A DNA stretch of 64,000 bases. Origin: Phycisphaerae bacterium (GTDB taxonomy: Bacteria; Planctomycetota; Phycisphaerae; UBA1845; Fen-1342). Positions 36,057-46,600 of the stretch are shown here, piece after piece (positions within the stretch are counted from its first letter, which is position 1; each line of letters starts with the position of its first letter). The position numbers and the translations under genes are program-made. The DNA lies in contig JAUIEC010000005.1 in assembly GCA_030428945.1 (NCBI GenBank), forward strand, positions 248,001-312,000, read 5' to 3'. The notes under the pieces are model-generated. The model saw nothing but the letters and a program-made list of their open reading frames with translations. It made no database searches and was not told the origin of the DNA.

Positions 36057-38270
36057 ATGCGGACGCCCTGGCCTGCCCTCCTGCTCGCCGGAATCCTCCC
36101 CGGCCTGCTGCTGCTGCCGATCTGGCCACTCGCCGGACTCGGGGCCGGCGAGGACGAACTGCTCTACTACTTCCCCGGCCGCATGCTGATCCAGCAACTG
36201 CTCAGCGACGGCACCCTGCCCTGGCTGAACCCCTGGAACGGACTCGACCGCCCCCTGCTGGCCGACCCGCAGGCCGCCCTCTTCTATCCGCCCACCTGGC
36301 TGCTGCTGATCCTGCCGGCCGCCGCAGCCTATGCCGTAACACTCTGGCTGCACTACAGTTGGGCCTGGTTCGGCATGGAACGTCTGCTGGCCACCCTGCG
36401 GCTTGACGCGCCGGCCCGCTGCATCGGCGCGACCGCCTTCGCCTTCGGGGGGTTCCTGCTGGCCCACCGCACGCACCTGACCATGCTCCAGTCCGCCGCC
36501 TGGCTTCCCTGGGTCGCGCTCTGCCTGCTGCGATACGTCGAGCGCGGCCGGGCCCGCGATCTGCTGCCGCTGGCGATCGCCGCGGCCCTCCAGTGCTATG
36601 CCGGCCATGTCCAGGTGGCCGCCCTGACGGCACTCGGCACGCTGGTCCTGGTCGTCGGGCGCGCCCACGGCCTGCGGCGCTGGGCCCTCGGCTGGCTGGC
36701 GGCCGGCGGCCTGTTCGCCCTGCAGGCTCTGCCGACCTGGCGCTTCGTGCAGATCTGCACCCGCACCGAACGCGGCTTCGCCGACTTCATCGAAAACGCC
36801 TGGCACCCGCTCTCGGCCGTCGGACTGCTCTTCCCGATGTTCTTCGGCCAGCGCACCCCCAACTGGTTCTCGATGCCGTACTGGGGTCCTTCGCACCAGG
36901 TCGAACAACTGGTCTACCCCGGCCTGCTGGTGCTCGCACTGTGCGCGCTCGCCTGGCCGCTGCGAAAGGACGCCGACCTGCGCCGCTGGTTCACCCTGCT
37001 GATCCTGGCACTGCTGACCGCGCTCGGGATCCTCTGCCCGCTCCTGTACTGGCTCCCCGGCGCCAGCCTGCTGCGCGGACCGGCCCGCGCCTGGATCCTG
37101 GTGCAACTGGCCGCCGCGGTCATCGCCGCCGTGGTCGTCCATCAACTCGACGGGCGCCGCGCGCCGCGGGTGTCCGCGTTGCGCAGTCGCGGCCTGTCGC
37201 TCAGTCGCCGCCCGCTGCTGCTGCCGGTCGACATCGGACTGGCCCTGCTGCTCGCCAGCCTGCTGGCGTATCCGCTGCTCTCCACCGAACGCGCGGCGGC
37301 GCTGATGCTCGCAGTCCGCCCCTGGCAACCCGCCTTCTACTGGCCGGTCCTGGTCGGCGCCCTGACACTGGTCGCGCTGCGCATGGTCCTGATGCGCTGG
37401 CAGCGTCCGGCCTGGCGCTGGCTGCTGCTGGGCGTCCTGCTGCTGGATCTCGGCCTGCTCGGCTGGACCGTCGATGTCCCGGCCGGCTGGCGCTCACACC
37501 GCGCGTGGCTGACGAGCCTCGAACGCGAGACCTGGCTCGAACGCGTGCTGCCCACCCGCGAGCGCGTCTGGGTCGTCACCGCCCGCCACGGACACACCCC
37601 CGGCGAGTACATCCGGCCACTCGACCGCGGGGTCGCCAACACCAACCTGCTGACCCCGCACGCGAACCTGACCGACTACGGCCCGTTGCAGCCCGCCGCC
37701 TACGTGGCCGCCTTCGGATTCGAACCATGGGGCGAGCGCAAGGACCCGGGTCCGCTGCTGCATGACCCGCTGCTGCTGCAGCAGTGCAACGTCGGCTGGA
37801 TCCTGCTGTGCCACGACGACCTGCCGGCGCCGCTCTCGGCCCGCCCGATTCTGCGGACGCCCGGCGGACTGCGCCTGTACCGCCTGCCCGGCGCCCGCGG
37901 CGAAGCGTTTGTCGAACCCGCCGATGTTCCCGCCAGCGTGCATGTCGAGCATCAGGCGCCGCATCGCATGCGCGTCCGCGTTGACGGCTGGACCCCGCTG
38001 GCGACCGACGATCCGGCCACCCTGGTGATCAGCCGCCTGGCCCAGCCCGGATGGTCCGCGACGATCAACGGCCGGCCGACCGAGACCGGCACCTGGCGAA
38101 ACCTGCTGCTGGCCGTCAGCATTCCGCGCGGCCAACTCGTCGACGTAACCCTGCGCTATGATCCGCCGGGATTGTGGAGTGGAGTGACGATTACGCTGCT
38201 GACACTGGCGCTGCTGCTGGCGTACTGTGCGGCTGACCGCGGCGTCAGCGCGTCGGCCAGAACAACGTGA
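36057..38270 (+). CDS. YfhO-like polytopic membrane protein
   Basis: This 737-residue integral membrane protein has about a dozen hydrophobic helices in the first ~480 residues and a large soluble C-terminal part. The first loop (GRMLIQQLLSDGTLPWLNP, then GLDRPLLADPQAALFYPPT) matches the YfhO pattern 'G..PLWNP....PLLADPQ..VFYP'. YfhO proteins belong to the GT-C-like membrane glycosyltransferase group implicated in glycosylating lipid-linked or cell-wall polymers; donor and acceptor are unknown. Its last 26 nt overlap the 3' end of the convergent histidine kinase gene. Confidence 0.85.
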   Translation: MRTPWPALLLAGILPGLLLLPIWPLAGLGAGEDELLYYFPGRMLIQQLLSDGTLPWLNPWNGLDRPLLADPQAALFYPPTWLLLILPAAAAYAVTLWLHYSWAWFGMERLLATLRLDAPARCIGATAFAFGGFLLAHRTHLTMLQSAAWLPWVALCLLRYVERGRARDLLPLAIAAALQCYAGHVQVAALTALGTLVLVVGRAHGLRRWALGWLAAGGLFALQALPTWRFVQICTRTERGFADFIENAWHPLSAVGLLFPMFFGQRTPNWFSMPYWGPSHQVEQLVYPGLLVLALCALAWPLRKDADLRRWFTLLILALLTALGILCPLLYWLPGASLLRGPARAWILVQLAAAVIAAVVVHQLDGRRAPRVSALRSRGLSLSRRPLLLPVDIGLALLLASLLAYPLLSTERAAALMLAVRPWQPAFYWPVLVGALTLVALRMVLMRWQRPAWRWLLLGVLLLDLGLLGWTVDVPAGWRSHRAWLTSLERETWLERVLPTRERVWVVTARHGHTPGEYIRPLDRGVANTNLLTPHANLTDYGPLQPAAYVAAFGFEPWGERKDPGPLLHDPLLLQQCNVGWILLCHDDLPAPLSARPILRTPGGLRLYRLPGARGEAFVEPADVPASVHVEHQAPHRMRVRVDGWTPLATDDPATLVISRLAQPGWSATINGRPTETGTWRNLLLAVSIPRGQLVDVTLRYDPPGLWSGVTITLLTLALLLAYCAADRGVSASARTT

Positions 38271-38979
38271 ACGTGCAGCCGCCGGACTCGTTGCCGGCCG
38301 CCTCGATGCGGGCCTGGTGCTGGTGGGCGATCCAGCGACAGGCGTGCAGCCCGAGTCCGACGCCGACCCACGAACGCGGGTCATGCTGCGGCTCGGCAGC
38401 CAGGAACGGCTGAATCACGGTCCGCATCCGCTCGGCTTCGATCCCGGACCCGCTGTCGATCACGCGGATGGCCGACAGGTCACCCTGCTGGACGGCCTGC
38501 ACGCGAATGCTGCCGCGCGTCGGCTGCGTGGCGGCCTTGGCGTTCAGCAGCAGGTTCAGGATGACCTGCTCGAACAGGATCGGGTCGGCCCGCACGGTCA
38601 GCCCTTCGGCGATTTCCTCGCTGTAGGTCAGCCCGTCCTTGGACAACGGCCGGGCGAGTGTCAGCCCGACGTTGTCGAGCGCCGTGCGGACCGGGTACTG
38701 CTGCACCTGCGGCTGATCGCCCTGGGCGACCTCGAGCAGGCGCCGGCAGATCGCGATGGCGTGTTCGGTGTTGCGGGCGGCGACGTCGGCGGCCTTGCGG
38801 AGCGACTCGGGTGTCTCGCGCAGCAGGGCGTCCTGGCTGCGGACCAGCACCGGTGTCATCAGGTTGTTGAACTCGTGGGCCACCATCGCGGCAATGCTGC
38901 CGAGCAGAACCTGCCGCTGGTACGCCACCAGCGCGTCACCTGAGATCGGCTGATTCTGCTGCGAAGCTGCTAGCGTCAT
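38245..38979 (-). CDS. Cytoplasmic sensor histidine kinase
   Basis: This 244-residue protein has only the catalytic module. H-box AAMVAHEFNNLMTPVLVR (the HEFNN type of NtrB-like kinases), N box VILNLLLNAKAA, G1 VIDSGSGIEAER and G2 GVGLGLHACRWI are all visible. There is no membrane helix or sensor domain, so its input must come from a partner protein. No response regulator is adjacent. The ATG at 38979 directly follows GAAAGGGG; a GTG 15 nt upstream would include that site as coding. It has its own good promoter. Confidence 0.9.
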   Translation of the reverse strand: MTLAASQQNQPISGDALVAYQRQVLLGSIAAMVAHEFNNLMTPVLVRSQDALLRETPESLRKAADVAARNTEHAIAICRRLLEVAQGDQPQVQQYPVRTALDNVGLTLARPLSKDGLTYSEEIAEGLTVRADPILFEQVILNLLLNAKAATQPTRGSIRVQAVQQGDLSAIRVIDSGSGIEAERMRTVIQPFLAAEPQHDPRSWVGVGLGLHACRWIAHQHQARIEAAGNESGGCTFTLFWPTR

Positions 38980-39012
38980 CGGACCCCTTTCCACGAACGT
39001 GGATTTCAGGCG

Positions 39013-39041
39013 AGACTAAGCGGCGTTCCTCGAACCGTCAA
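39013..39041 (-). promoter_or_regulatory. Sigma-70-type promoter of the histidine kinase gene
   Basis: On the minus strand TTGACG (39036-39041), 17 bp, TAGTCT (39013-39018). It begins right after the gpsA stop codon. Transcription would start ~27 nt before the kinase ATG. A CCACGAACGTGG dyad sits in the leader. Confidence 0.75.
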
Positions 39042-39043
39042 CG

Positions 39044-40045
39044 TTAACTTGGCCGCTCGGCCTTCAGCGGCCGGTTCATCAACTCCGTTATCGCAGCCAG
39101 CGGCGGCTTGCCCGCGAACAGCACATCGTGCACCGCCTGCGTAATCGGCATCTCCACCTGGTGACGCGCCGCCAGTTGCAGTACCGCCCGAGTGGTAGGG
39201 ATCCCTTCGATGACCGAGTTGCTTTCACGCAACACGTCGTCCAGCGTCGCACCCGCGCCGATCCGCTCACCCGCCTGCCGGTTGCGACCATGCGGGGATA
39301 CGCACGTGGTCACCAGGTCACCCACCCCCGCCAGGCCGACGAACGTCTCCTGCCGGGCCCCCAGCACCAGCGCCAGCCGCGTGATCTCCACCAGGCCACG
39401 CGTCAGCAGCGCCGCCTTCGCATTGTCGCCGGCCCGCAGCCCGTCCAGGATGCCGGCCGCGATGGCGACCACGTTCTTCAACGCCCCCGCCAGTTCGACG
39501 CCGGCCACATCCGTGTTGGTGTAGACCCGGAACCAGCTTGTCGTCAGGGCATGCTGCATCCGCGTGGCCGTCGGGTCGTCATCACAGGCCAGCACGACCG
39601 TCGCCGGCAGACAGCGGGCGACTTCCGATGCAATGCTCGGCCCGCTCAGCACCGCCACCGGACTGCCCTCGACGAACGCGGCCAGCACCTCGCTCGGCCG
39701 CAGCAGCGTGTCGATCTCGATTCCCTTCGCCACGCTGCACAACGGCACCCCGGCCGGCACCAGTTCGGCCAGTTCGCCCCAGATCGCCCGCACGTGCTGG
39801 CACGGAATCGCCGAGACGATCATCTCGGTGTTGCCCAGCGCGGCGGCCGCGTCGGTCGTCGGGGTGATCCGCTCGGCCAGTCGCAGCCCCGGCAGGTAGC
39901 GCCGGTTCTCGCGGGCCTGGACAAGCTGCTCGACGAAGTCCGCCCGGCGACCAAGCAGCGCGACGTGAATGTTGTTCCCGGCCAGGATCTGGGCGGTCAC
40001 GGTGCCCATTGCCCCGGTGCCGACGACGGTTGCCTTGGTCAGCAT
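39044..40045 (-). CDS. gpsA: Glycerol-3-phosphate dehydrogenase [NAD(P)+]
   Basis: This 333-residue enzyme makes sn-glycerol-3-phosphate for phospholipids. It has ATVVGTGAMGTVTAQILAGN, AVLSGPSIASEVARCLP, the catalytic Lys in AGALKNVVAIAAGILDG, and the C-terminal ESNSVIEGIPTTRAVL. The ATG at 40045 has GAGGAG upstream; codons further upstream in frame overlap addA. It follows addA by 23 nt, so it may share that transcript. Confidence 0.96.
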   Translation of the reverse strand: MLTKATVVGTGAMGTVTAQILAGNNIHVALLGRRADFVEQLVQARENRRYLPGLRLAERITPTTDAAAALGNTEMIVSAIPCQHVRAIWGELAELVPAGVPLCSVAKGIEIDTLLRPSEVLAAFVEGSPVAVLSGPSIASEVARCLPATVVLACDDDPTATRMQHALTTSWFRVYTNTDVAGVELAGALKNVVAIAAGILDGLRAGDNAKAALLTRGLVEITRLALVLGARQETFVGLAGVGDLVTTCVSPHGRNRQAGERIGAGATLDDVLRESNSVIEGIPTTRAVLQLAARHQVEMPITQAVHDVLFAGKPPLAAITELMNRPLKAERPS

Positions 40046-40068
40046 GCCTGCTCCTCGTTGCGGCAATT

Positions 40069-43000
40069 CTACGCGCTGGCGCCCGCAGGTGAAGGCGGCG
40101 GCACCCGCAGACCGTCCCGCAGGTCCCGCAGTGTCGCCGGCGCGACATCGACCGCGTGCACCCGCCGCGCCCGCAGGAACACCAGGCTCGCCGCCACCAG
40201 CGGGCGCGGCAGGATCGTCTCGATCGCCAGCGCATAGACCTGCAGTTGCCGCGCATAGAGCGCGCATCGCTGCCGCCAGCGGGCCGCGTCCGGAATCCGG
40301 TCCGTCTTGTAGTCCAGCAGGTGCAGCCCTTCCGGCGTCTCGACCAGGCAGTCCAGCACGCCCCGCACCAGCACCCGGTCGGCCGGATCCGCCGCCGGCA
40401 GCGGAAACGCAAACGCCTGCTCACGCCAGACGCGCCCGCCTGATCGCAGCATTCCGCACAAGTCGCCGCCACCGAACCATGCCAGGTCCTCGACCGGCAG
40501 CGCCGCGGCCGCCTCCGACGTCATCCGCCCGGCCGCAACCAGGCGCGCCGCCGCCGCCCGGATCCGCTCGGCATCCGCGAGGTCTTCGAACGCGGCCTGT
40601 TCGAGAAAGCGATGCACCAGCGTGCCCAGCGCCTGGCCGCTGGTCTCATCCGCGGCGAACTTCGGCCGCGAAAGCATCGCGTGGCCGCTCGCCTGCGCCG
40701 CGTCCGCGTCACCGGCGGTCTTCAAGGCCGAAACCGAGACGGCGGCCGGCTGACGGGCCCGGGCGAGATCCAGTTCGCGCCCCAGCAGCGTCTCGCTCCG
40801 GGCGATCCATTCCTGGTCGGACCGGTCGGCCGGCGGAAGTTCGTTCGAACCGCGCTGTGCCTGCGGAGGGGCGGCGGCCACCACCCGGGCCGGATCGCAG
40901 ACCTCGACCGCGAAGGCGTCCTGCCCGGAGGCCGAGCAGGCGATGCCGCCCAGGACCCACTCCAGCACGCAGTGCGCGGTCAGTCGCGACAGCAGCGGCA
41001 GCGGCGCGCCCGGCTGACAGCGGGCCCGCAGCCCCGGCCAGACGTCCGCCTTGACGAATCCGGTGACGTGGAACAACTCGCAGGCCCGGGTGGCGGCCAC
41101 GTACAGCAGCCGCAGTTCCTCGCTCAGTTCGGCCTCGATGCGGGCCTGCTGCCCGACGAACTGGGCCGGGGTCGCCAGTTCGCAGCGCAGCCCGACGTCG
41201 AAGGTCTGCAGACCGATGCCCGCCTCGTGATCGCAGAACAGTCCGCCGCCGCTGCCAGTCCGCCGGGACAACTGCGCGCCGGTCCCGGCCAGGAAGACCA
41301 CCGGGAACTCGAGTCCCTTGGACATGTGAATCGTCATGATGCGGACGACATCGCCGCGCGTCGCGACGTTGACCTCGGGTTTCAACTGATCGCCGAGCAG
41401 CGCGTCGAGATACTGCACGAAGGCACTCGCCCCGCGGGCCTGGTGCCCCGCGAAGCGCTCGGCCATCGACAGCAGCGCCGCCAGCACGGCCGTGCGATGC
41501 TCACCGCCCGGCAGACCGCGGGCGAACAGTTCCAGCCCCGACTCGCGCACGATCAGCCGCAGCAGTTGCGGCAGTTCCAGGACCCGCGCGCTGCGCCGCC
41601 AGCGGGCCAGCCTGCCGAGCGCCGCGCGAATCGTCGCCGCCAGGTCGGGATCTTCACCGGACCGCGCGTAGCCCAGCACCGCCGCGGAGAACCCGACCGT
41701 CGGGGCCGCTCGCCGGATCGCCAGCAGGTCCCGCTCGCGCAGCGCCACCACCGGACCGCGCAGAAACGCGGCCATCTCGAGATCCAGCCGCCGACTGCCC
41801 AGCAGCCGCAGGATCGTCCGCAGGTCGGTCACTTCCGGACTGTCGAGGATCGACTCGTGCCCGGCGATCATCACCGGGATGTCCTGCCGCCGCAGCACCT
41901 CGGCGATCTGGGCCGCCTGGTACCGGGCCGAGCGCAGCAGGATCACGATGTCGCCGTAGCCGATCGGCTCCAGCCGCGTCTCGCCCGGACCACTGCGGAC
42001 CGACTTGCGCGTCCCGCGCTCCAGCAGCGCCCGGATCTGGCGGGCGATCTCGAAGCCTTCGACCTCGGCCTGCTCGTAGGCGATTCCGGCCGCATCGGTC
42101 GGCATCGACTCGCCCCGCCCGGGTTCGGTCAGCACGCTGACGCGGAAGCGCTCGTTCGGCGGCAGGTCGGGGTTCATGGCCTCTTCGCGACGCGCGGCCA
42201 GCCGCTGCTGATCATCGAACGCGATCCCGCCGAGGCCCGGCTCGAACAGCCCGGCGAACAAGTCGTTGAACCGGTCCACCAGCGCCGCACTGCTGCGGAA
42301 GTTGTCCTGCAGCGGCAGCACCCGTCCGGCCTCCGCGCCGCTTTCGAACGCTTCCTGCTGGCGGATGAACTCGGTCGGGTCGGCGTCGCGAAACCCGTAG
42401 ATGCTCTGCTTCAGGTCGCCGACCATCAGCCGGTTGCCGGGATCGGTGCGGCTCAGCAGTCGGAAGAGCGCCACCTGCACCGGACTGGTGTCCTGGTACT
42501 CGTCGATCAGGATCAGGTCGTAGCGGGCCCGCAGCCCGGCCGTCAGTCCCTCCGGGTGATCCCCCGCCCGCAGCAGCGTGTGCGTCCGGCGCAGCACGTC
42601 GCCGAACTCCAGCACACCGCGCCGCAGTTTCACCTCGCGCAGCATCCGGTCGTATTCCGCCTCGACCCCCAGCAGCGCCCGCACCCGCCGTCCCAGCAGG
42701 TCCGGCTCGCGCAGCACGCGCGCGACCCGCTCGCCTCTGAACGGACTCCTGATCCGCCGCGTGTACCACCCGCGCACTTCGCCGTGCAGTTGCCCGTCGC
42801 GCTCGTCGAAGTTGCGGGCCGCCCGCGGTTCGTAGCCGTCGATCTCGTTCGCCACGTCCGGCAGACTGTCCACCCCGTTCAGCCGCGCGGCCCACGCCGC
42901 TAGCTGCTCCTGGTGCTTCCGCAGTTTGCCCGCCAGCGTTGACGCACCAAGCCCCGCCAGCAGCGCCCCCACCGCCTCCGCCTGCCGGCCGCACTCGGAC

Positions 43001-43665
43001 CGCAGGGCCTCCGCAAGCTGAGCCCCCGCTGCCGCACGGATCTCCTCGGCCGAACGCGACCAGGCCGCGCGCTGCGCCGCCAGCCAGTCTTCCGGCTCGA
43101 CCAGTCGCTCGCGAAAGTAGTTCAGGTCACGCACCGCCAGGCGCAGGAAGTCATCCTTCGGCCGGGCCTGCGCGGCGATCCAGTCGCGGGCCGCTTCCGC
43201 CGACGCATCGTCGGACTCGTAGACCCAGTCGAAGGTCTGCTGCAGTGTCTGCTGCCGCAGCAGGCCGGCCTCGTCCTCGCCCAGGATCGCGAACCCCGGG
43301 TCGATCGCGGCCTCGACGAAATGGCTCCGCAGGATCCGCTGGCACCAGGCGTCGATCGTGCCGATGTCGGCCCCCTCGATCCGCGCGCACTGCCGCAGCA
43401 GGTGCCCGCGCAGCGCCGGCGGATCGGCCTCGGCCGCGGCCGAGCGCAGCATCCGACCGATTCGCACCCGCAGTTCGGCCGCCGCGGCCCGCGTGAACGT
43501 CACCACCAGCATCCGCTCGACCCGTCCCGGCCCCGACGGGTCGGCCAGGTACGCCACGCAGCGCTGCGCCAGCACCTCGGTCTTGCCCGAACCGGCCGAG
43601 GCCGAAACGATCGCGCTGCTGCCGCGGTGCTGCACGGCCCGTTGCTGCGCCTCGGTCAGTTGCAT
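40069..43665 (-). CDS. addA: Double-strand break repair helicase-nuclease subunit AddA
   Basis: This 1,198-residue SF1A helicase has Walker A VSASAGSGKTEVLAQR, motif Ia VTFTRAAAAELRVR, Walker B LILIDEYQDTSPVQV, motif IV LPLQDNFRSS and VRIMTIHMSKGLEFPVVFLA (motif V). The C-terminal PD-(D/E)XK nuclease reads GVLDCLVETPEGLHLLDYKT then QLQVYAL, with all catalytic residues. With AddB it resects DNA ends for recombination, the role of RecBCD in enterobacteria. It overlaps addB by 10 nt. Confidence 0.96.
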   Translation of the reverse strand: MQLTEAQQRAVQHRGSSAIVSASAGSGKTEVLAQRCVAYLADPSGPGRVERMLVVTFTRAAAAELRVRIGRMLRSAAAEADPPALRGHLLRQCARIEGADIGTIDAWCQRILRSHFVEAAIDPGFAILGEDEAGLLRQQTLQQTFDWVYESDDASAEAARDWIAAQARPKDDFLRLAVRDLNYFRERLVEPEDWLAAQRAAWSRSAEEIRAAAGAQLAEALRSECGRQAEAVGALLAGLGASTLAGKLRKHQEQLAAWAARLNGVDSLPDVANEIDGYEPRAARNFDERDGQLHGEVRGWYTRRIRSPFRGERVARVLREPDLLGRRVRALLGVEAEYDRMLREVKLRRGVLEFGDVLRRTHTLLRAGDHPEGLTAGLRARYDLILIDEYQDTSPVQVALFRLLSRTDPGNRLMVGDLKQSIYGFRDADPTEFIRQQEAFESGAEAGRVLPLQDNFRSSAALVDRFNDLFAGLFEPGLGGIAFDDQQRLAARREEAMNPDLPPNERFRVSVLTEPGRGESMPTDAAGIAYEQAEVEGFEIARQIRALLERGTRKSVRSGPGETRLEPIGYGDIVILLRSARYQAAQIAEVLRRQDIPVMIAGHESILDSPEVTDLRTILRLLGSRRLDLEMAAFLRGPVVALRERDLLAIRRAAPTVGFSAAVLGYARSGEDPDLAATIRAALGRLARWRRSARVLELPQLLRLIVRESGLELFARGLPGGEHRTAVLAALLSMAERFAGHQARGASAFVQYLDALLGDQLKPEVNVATRGDVVRIMTIHMSKGLEFPVVFLAGTGAQLSRRTGSGGGLFCDHEAGIGLQTFDVGLRCELATPAQFVGQQARIEAELSEELRLLYVAATRACELFHVTGFVKADVWPGLRARCQPGAPLPLLSRLTAHCVLEWVLGGIACSASGQDAFAVEVCDPARVVAAAPPQAQRGSNELPPADRSDQEWIARSETLLGRELDLARARQPAAVSVSALKTAGDADAAQASGHAMLSRPKFAADETSGQALGTLVHRFLEQAAFEDLADAERIRAAAARLVAAGRMTSEAAAALPVEDLAWFGGGDLCGMLRSGGRVWREQAFAFPLPAADPADRVLVRGVLDCLVETPEGLHLLDYKTDRIPDAARWRQRCALYARQLQVYALAIETILPRPLVAASLVFLRARRVHAVDVAPATLRDLRDGLRVPPPSPAGASA

Positions 43666-46600
43666 GCCGGCGCTCCTTCATCCTCGACCGTCATGTCCTT
43701 CAGCAGCGGCAGGTGCCGCTCGGCCGCCCGTGCGCCGCCGAAGACCCGCTCGAACCGGCAGATCGCCTTGTACGGACAGTACCGGCACGCCAGCGTCTTC
43801 CGGTGTACCAGCGGCGCCACCGGCACCCGCCCGGAGGTGATCCCGCTGACCGCCTGCGCCAGGGTGACCCGGCCCAGCTCCAGGTAGCGGCGGAACTCGC
43901 GCGGATCGGCGGCGTCCGAGTTGCGGTCCGGCGTGCCGTCCACCTTGATCGCCAACTGCACCACGGGCGAACGATGCCGCGGCGCGACCTTGCGATCCAG
44001 CAGCGAACCGGCGTCGGTTCGAAACAGGCCGCGCGGCTTCAGCATGCCGAGCAGCTGCTCGGTCGGTGGAGCGTCCCGCAGCGCGTCGGTATCGAAGTAC
44101 AGCGGACTCAGCAGGCCGCCGACCGCCTCACCCGAACCGCCCTGCTGCGCGACCGCCAGCAGGTACGTCAGCAGTTGCAGCAGGTGCCCGTTCAGGTACG
44201 GCTGCCGCGGACTGCCGACCCCCGGCTTGTAGTCGACCACCAGGCGTCGCGGGCGATCGTCCTCGTCCCGCGCCTCGTCGATCCGGTCGATGAAACCACT
44301 GACCAGGCCGAACCCGCCCTCCGGCAAATCCACCCGCAGCGCCGGCAACCCCGCCCCCTCCGGCACCGGCCGGACCGACGGTGTACCGAACGGGATCTCG
44401 ACATGCAGCGGACGGAATGCGCCCCGCCGGTACCGCTCGGCCAGCGACAGGACCGTCTCGCGCAGGCGACCGACGACCGCCCCGCTCAGGAACGCCAGGT
44501 CCGGACGCCGGGCCCGGACCTCTTCCGGGATCTGCGCCGCCCGCGCCGCCGCGACCGCATCCAGCCACGTCAGCCAATCGGCATCGGTCAACTGGCGGGC
44601 ATCGCAACCGACCGCCCGGCCGACCACCTCCGCGAGCACCTCGTGTCCGAGCGTGCCGAGTTCCATCGACACCGGCGACGGGCTCAGCCGCTCGGGAATC
44701 CGCAGTCCGTACTTCAGGAAGTGCCGGAACGGACACTCCTGGTAGTGCTTCAGTTCGCTGATCGAACCGGACCAGACCGGCCCGTCCGCCGCCGGCTTTT
44801 CGGCGTGGTACCGAACCGGCGTGGTCTGGTTCCGAAAGCTGCGCCCGCGCAGCAGTTCGCCGATCCGCGCGGCCGCCGCGAGATCGCGCGTCAGCCCCGC
44901 CCGCAGGCCGTGGTACCGCACCGCCAGGCGCGGATCGTCGCCGGCCTGCTGGTCGGCGGACAGGAAGCGACTGGCGAACTCCCACATGCAGGTCGGCGGG
45001 CCCGCCTGGTCGGCCTCTTCGGGCCGCACGCCCGGCAGCACGCTCGCCAGGTTCGCCAGCAGCGGCGAAGGCTGCCGCGGATCGCCCGCCGGACCGAAGC
45101 GGGCGTAGCTGATGATCAGCGTAGACGCCGGACGTGTCGCCGCGACATAGAACAGCAGCGGTTCGGACTGCTCGGCCTGCTCCGCCGGACGCGGCAGCGT
45201 CACGCCGGCCGCCGCCAGGTGGGCCCGATCGTCATCGCCCAGCAGCACGTCATCGCCCGGCCAGGACGGGAAGATGCCTTCGTTGGTCGCCAGCAGCCAG
45301 GTTGTCCGGACATCCGGGTGCCGCGTACGATCAATCGCACCGACCAGCACCTGGTCGAGTGCCGGTGGCGTCAGGCCGATGGTCTGATCGCCCAGGGCGC
45401 CCAGCAGGACCTGGCTGAGTTCGGCCAGCGTCAGCGGCGTCGCCGCGGTCAGCGTGTGCAGATCGTCCAGCACGCCGACCAGGGCATCCCAGGCGGCGCG
45501 ATGCACCTCGGCCGTCTCGAGTTCGCCCGCGGTGCGCGCCGCCCGCATCCAGCTTTCCAGGCGGGCGGGAACCCGCAGGCCGCGGAGCGCGTCGTACAGC
45601 GCCACCGCCCAGGCCCGCCCGGTCGGCGACTCCTCGCCCGCCAGGCTGAGCAGCGGTCGCACGGCGGCATGCAGCGCCCGGCGGGCCTCGGCCACGTCGT
45701 CGGGCTCCTGCCGCCGACTGAGCAGATCCCAGCGGGGCTTCTGCCAGTTGTGTCCGCCGCGGATTTCGTTGCGGCGCAACTGCTCGATCAGTCGCTCGCG
45801 GACGCGCCGCGCGAACGGCAGCAGTTCGAGTTGCAGCAGCCGATCCGTCGCCGCCGGCGGGAAGTCGTGCTCGACGACCTCCAGCAGCGTCGCCACGAAA
45901 CGCACCAGGGCGTGCGCAACCAGCGGGCGGCGGTGATCCAGGAAGTACGGGATCTCGAAGCGCTCGAAGACATCGGCCACCAGCGGCGCGAACGGCTCGA
46001 GATCGCGCGTCACCAGCGCGAAGTCGCGAAACCGGACGCCGCCCTGCAGTACCTGTCCGCGAATGTGCCGGGCGGCCTGTTCGAGTTCGGCCCGATGCGT
46101 TTCGCAGACCAGCAGGCGGACCTGTCCGTCCGGCGGCGGCGCCTGTTCGGATGCCGAGGCCGACTCGCGGGCGAGCCCGTCCTCGAGCCACGCGAGGGCC
46201 GGCGCCTCGGCGAACCGCGGCGGCGGGCGCGGTGCCAGGCACTGCGGCGCACCGACTTCGATCCCGGCCTGCACCAGTCGCTGCCGCAGTCGCTGGTAGG
46301 TTTCGCGCACCGGCGCGAAGAGCTGGCTGCCATCCTCCGGGTCGTCCAGCAGCAGGCTGATCGTCATCGCGCTCGCGGTTCCCGCGAGCAGGACGAGCGT
46401 CTCGAGTTCCTCGGCCGTGAATCCGGCGAAGCCGTCGACCCAGATCAGCGCGTCGCGCAGCGACGGTTCGGCCGGAATGCGTTTCCGCAGTCGCGCCAGC
46501 CTTTGCCCGGGGTCGCACCGGTCCGGGCCGAGCCATTCGAGGTAGCGTTCAAACAATCCACCGAGTGCCGCGGCGCGTTCCGCCCGCCCGGCGCTCAGTT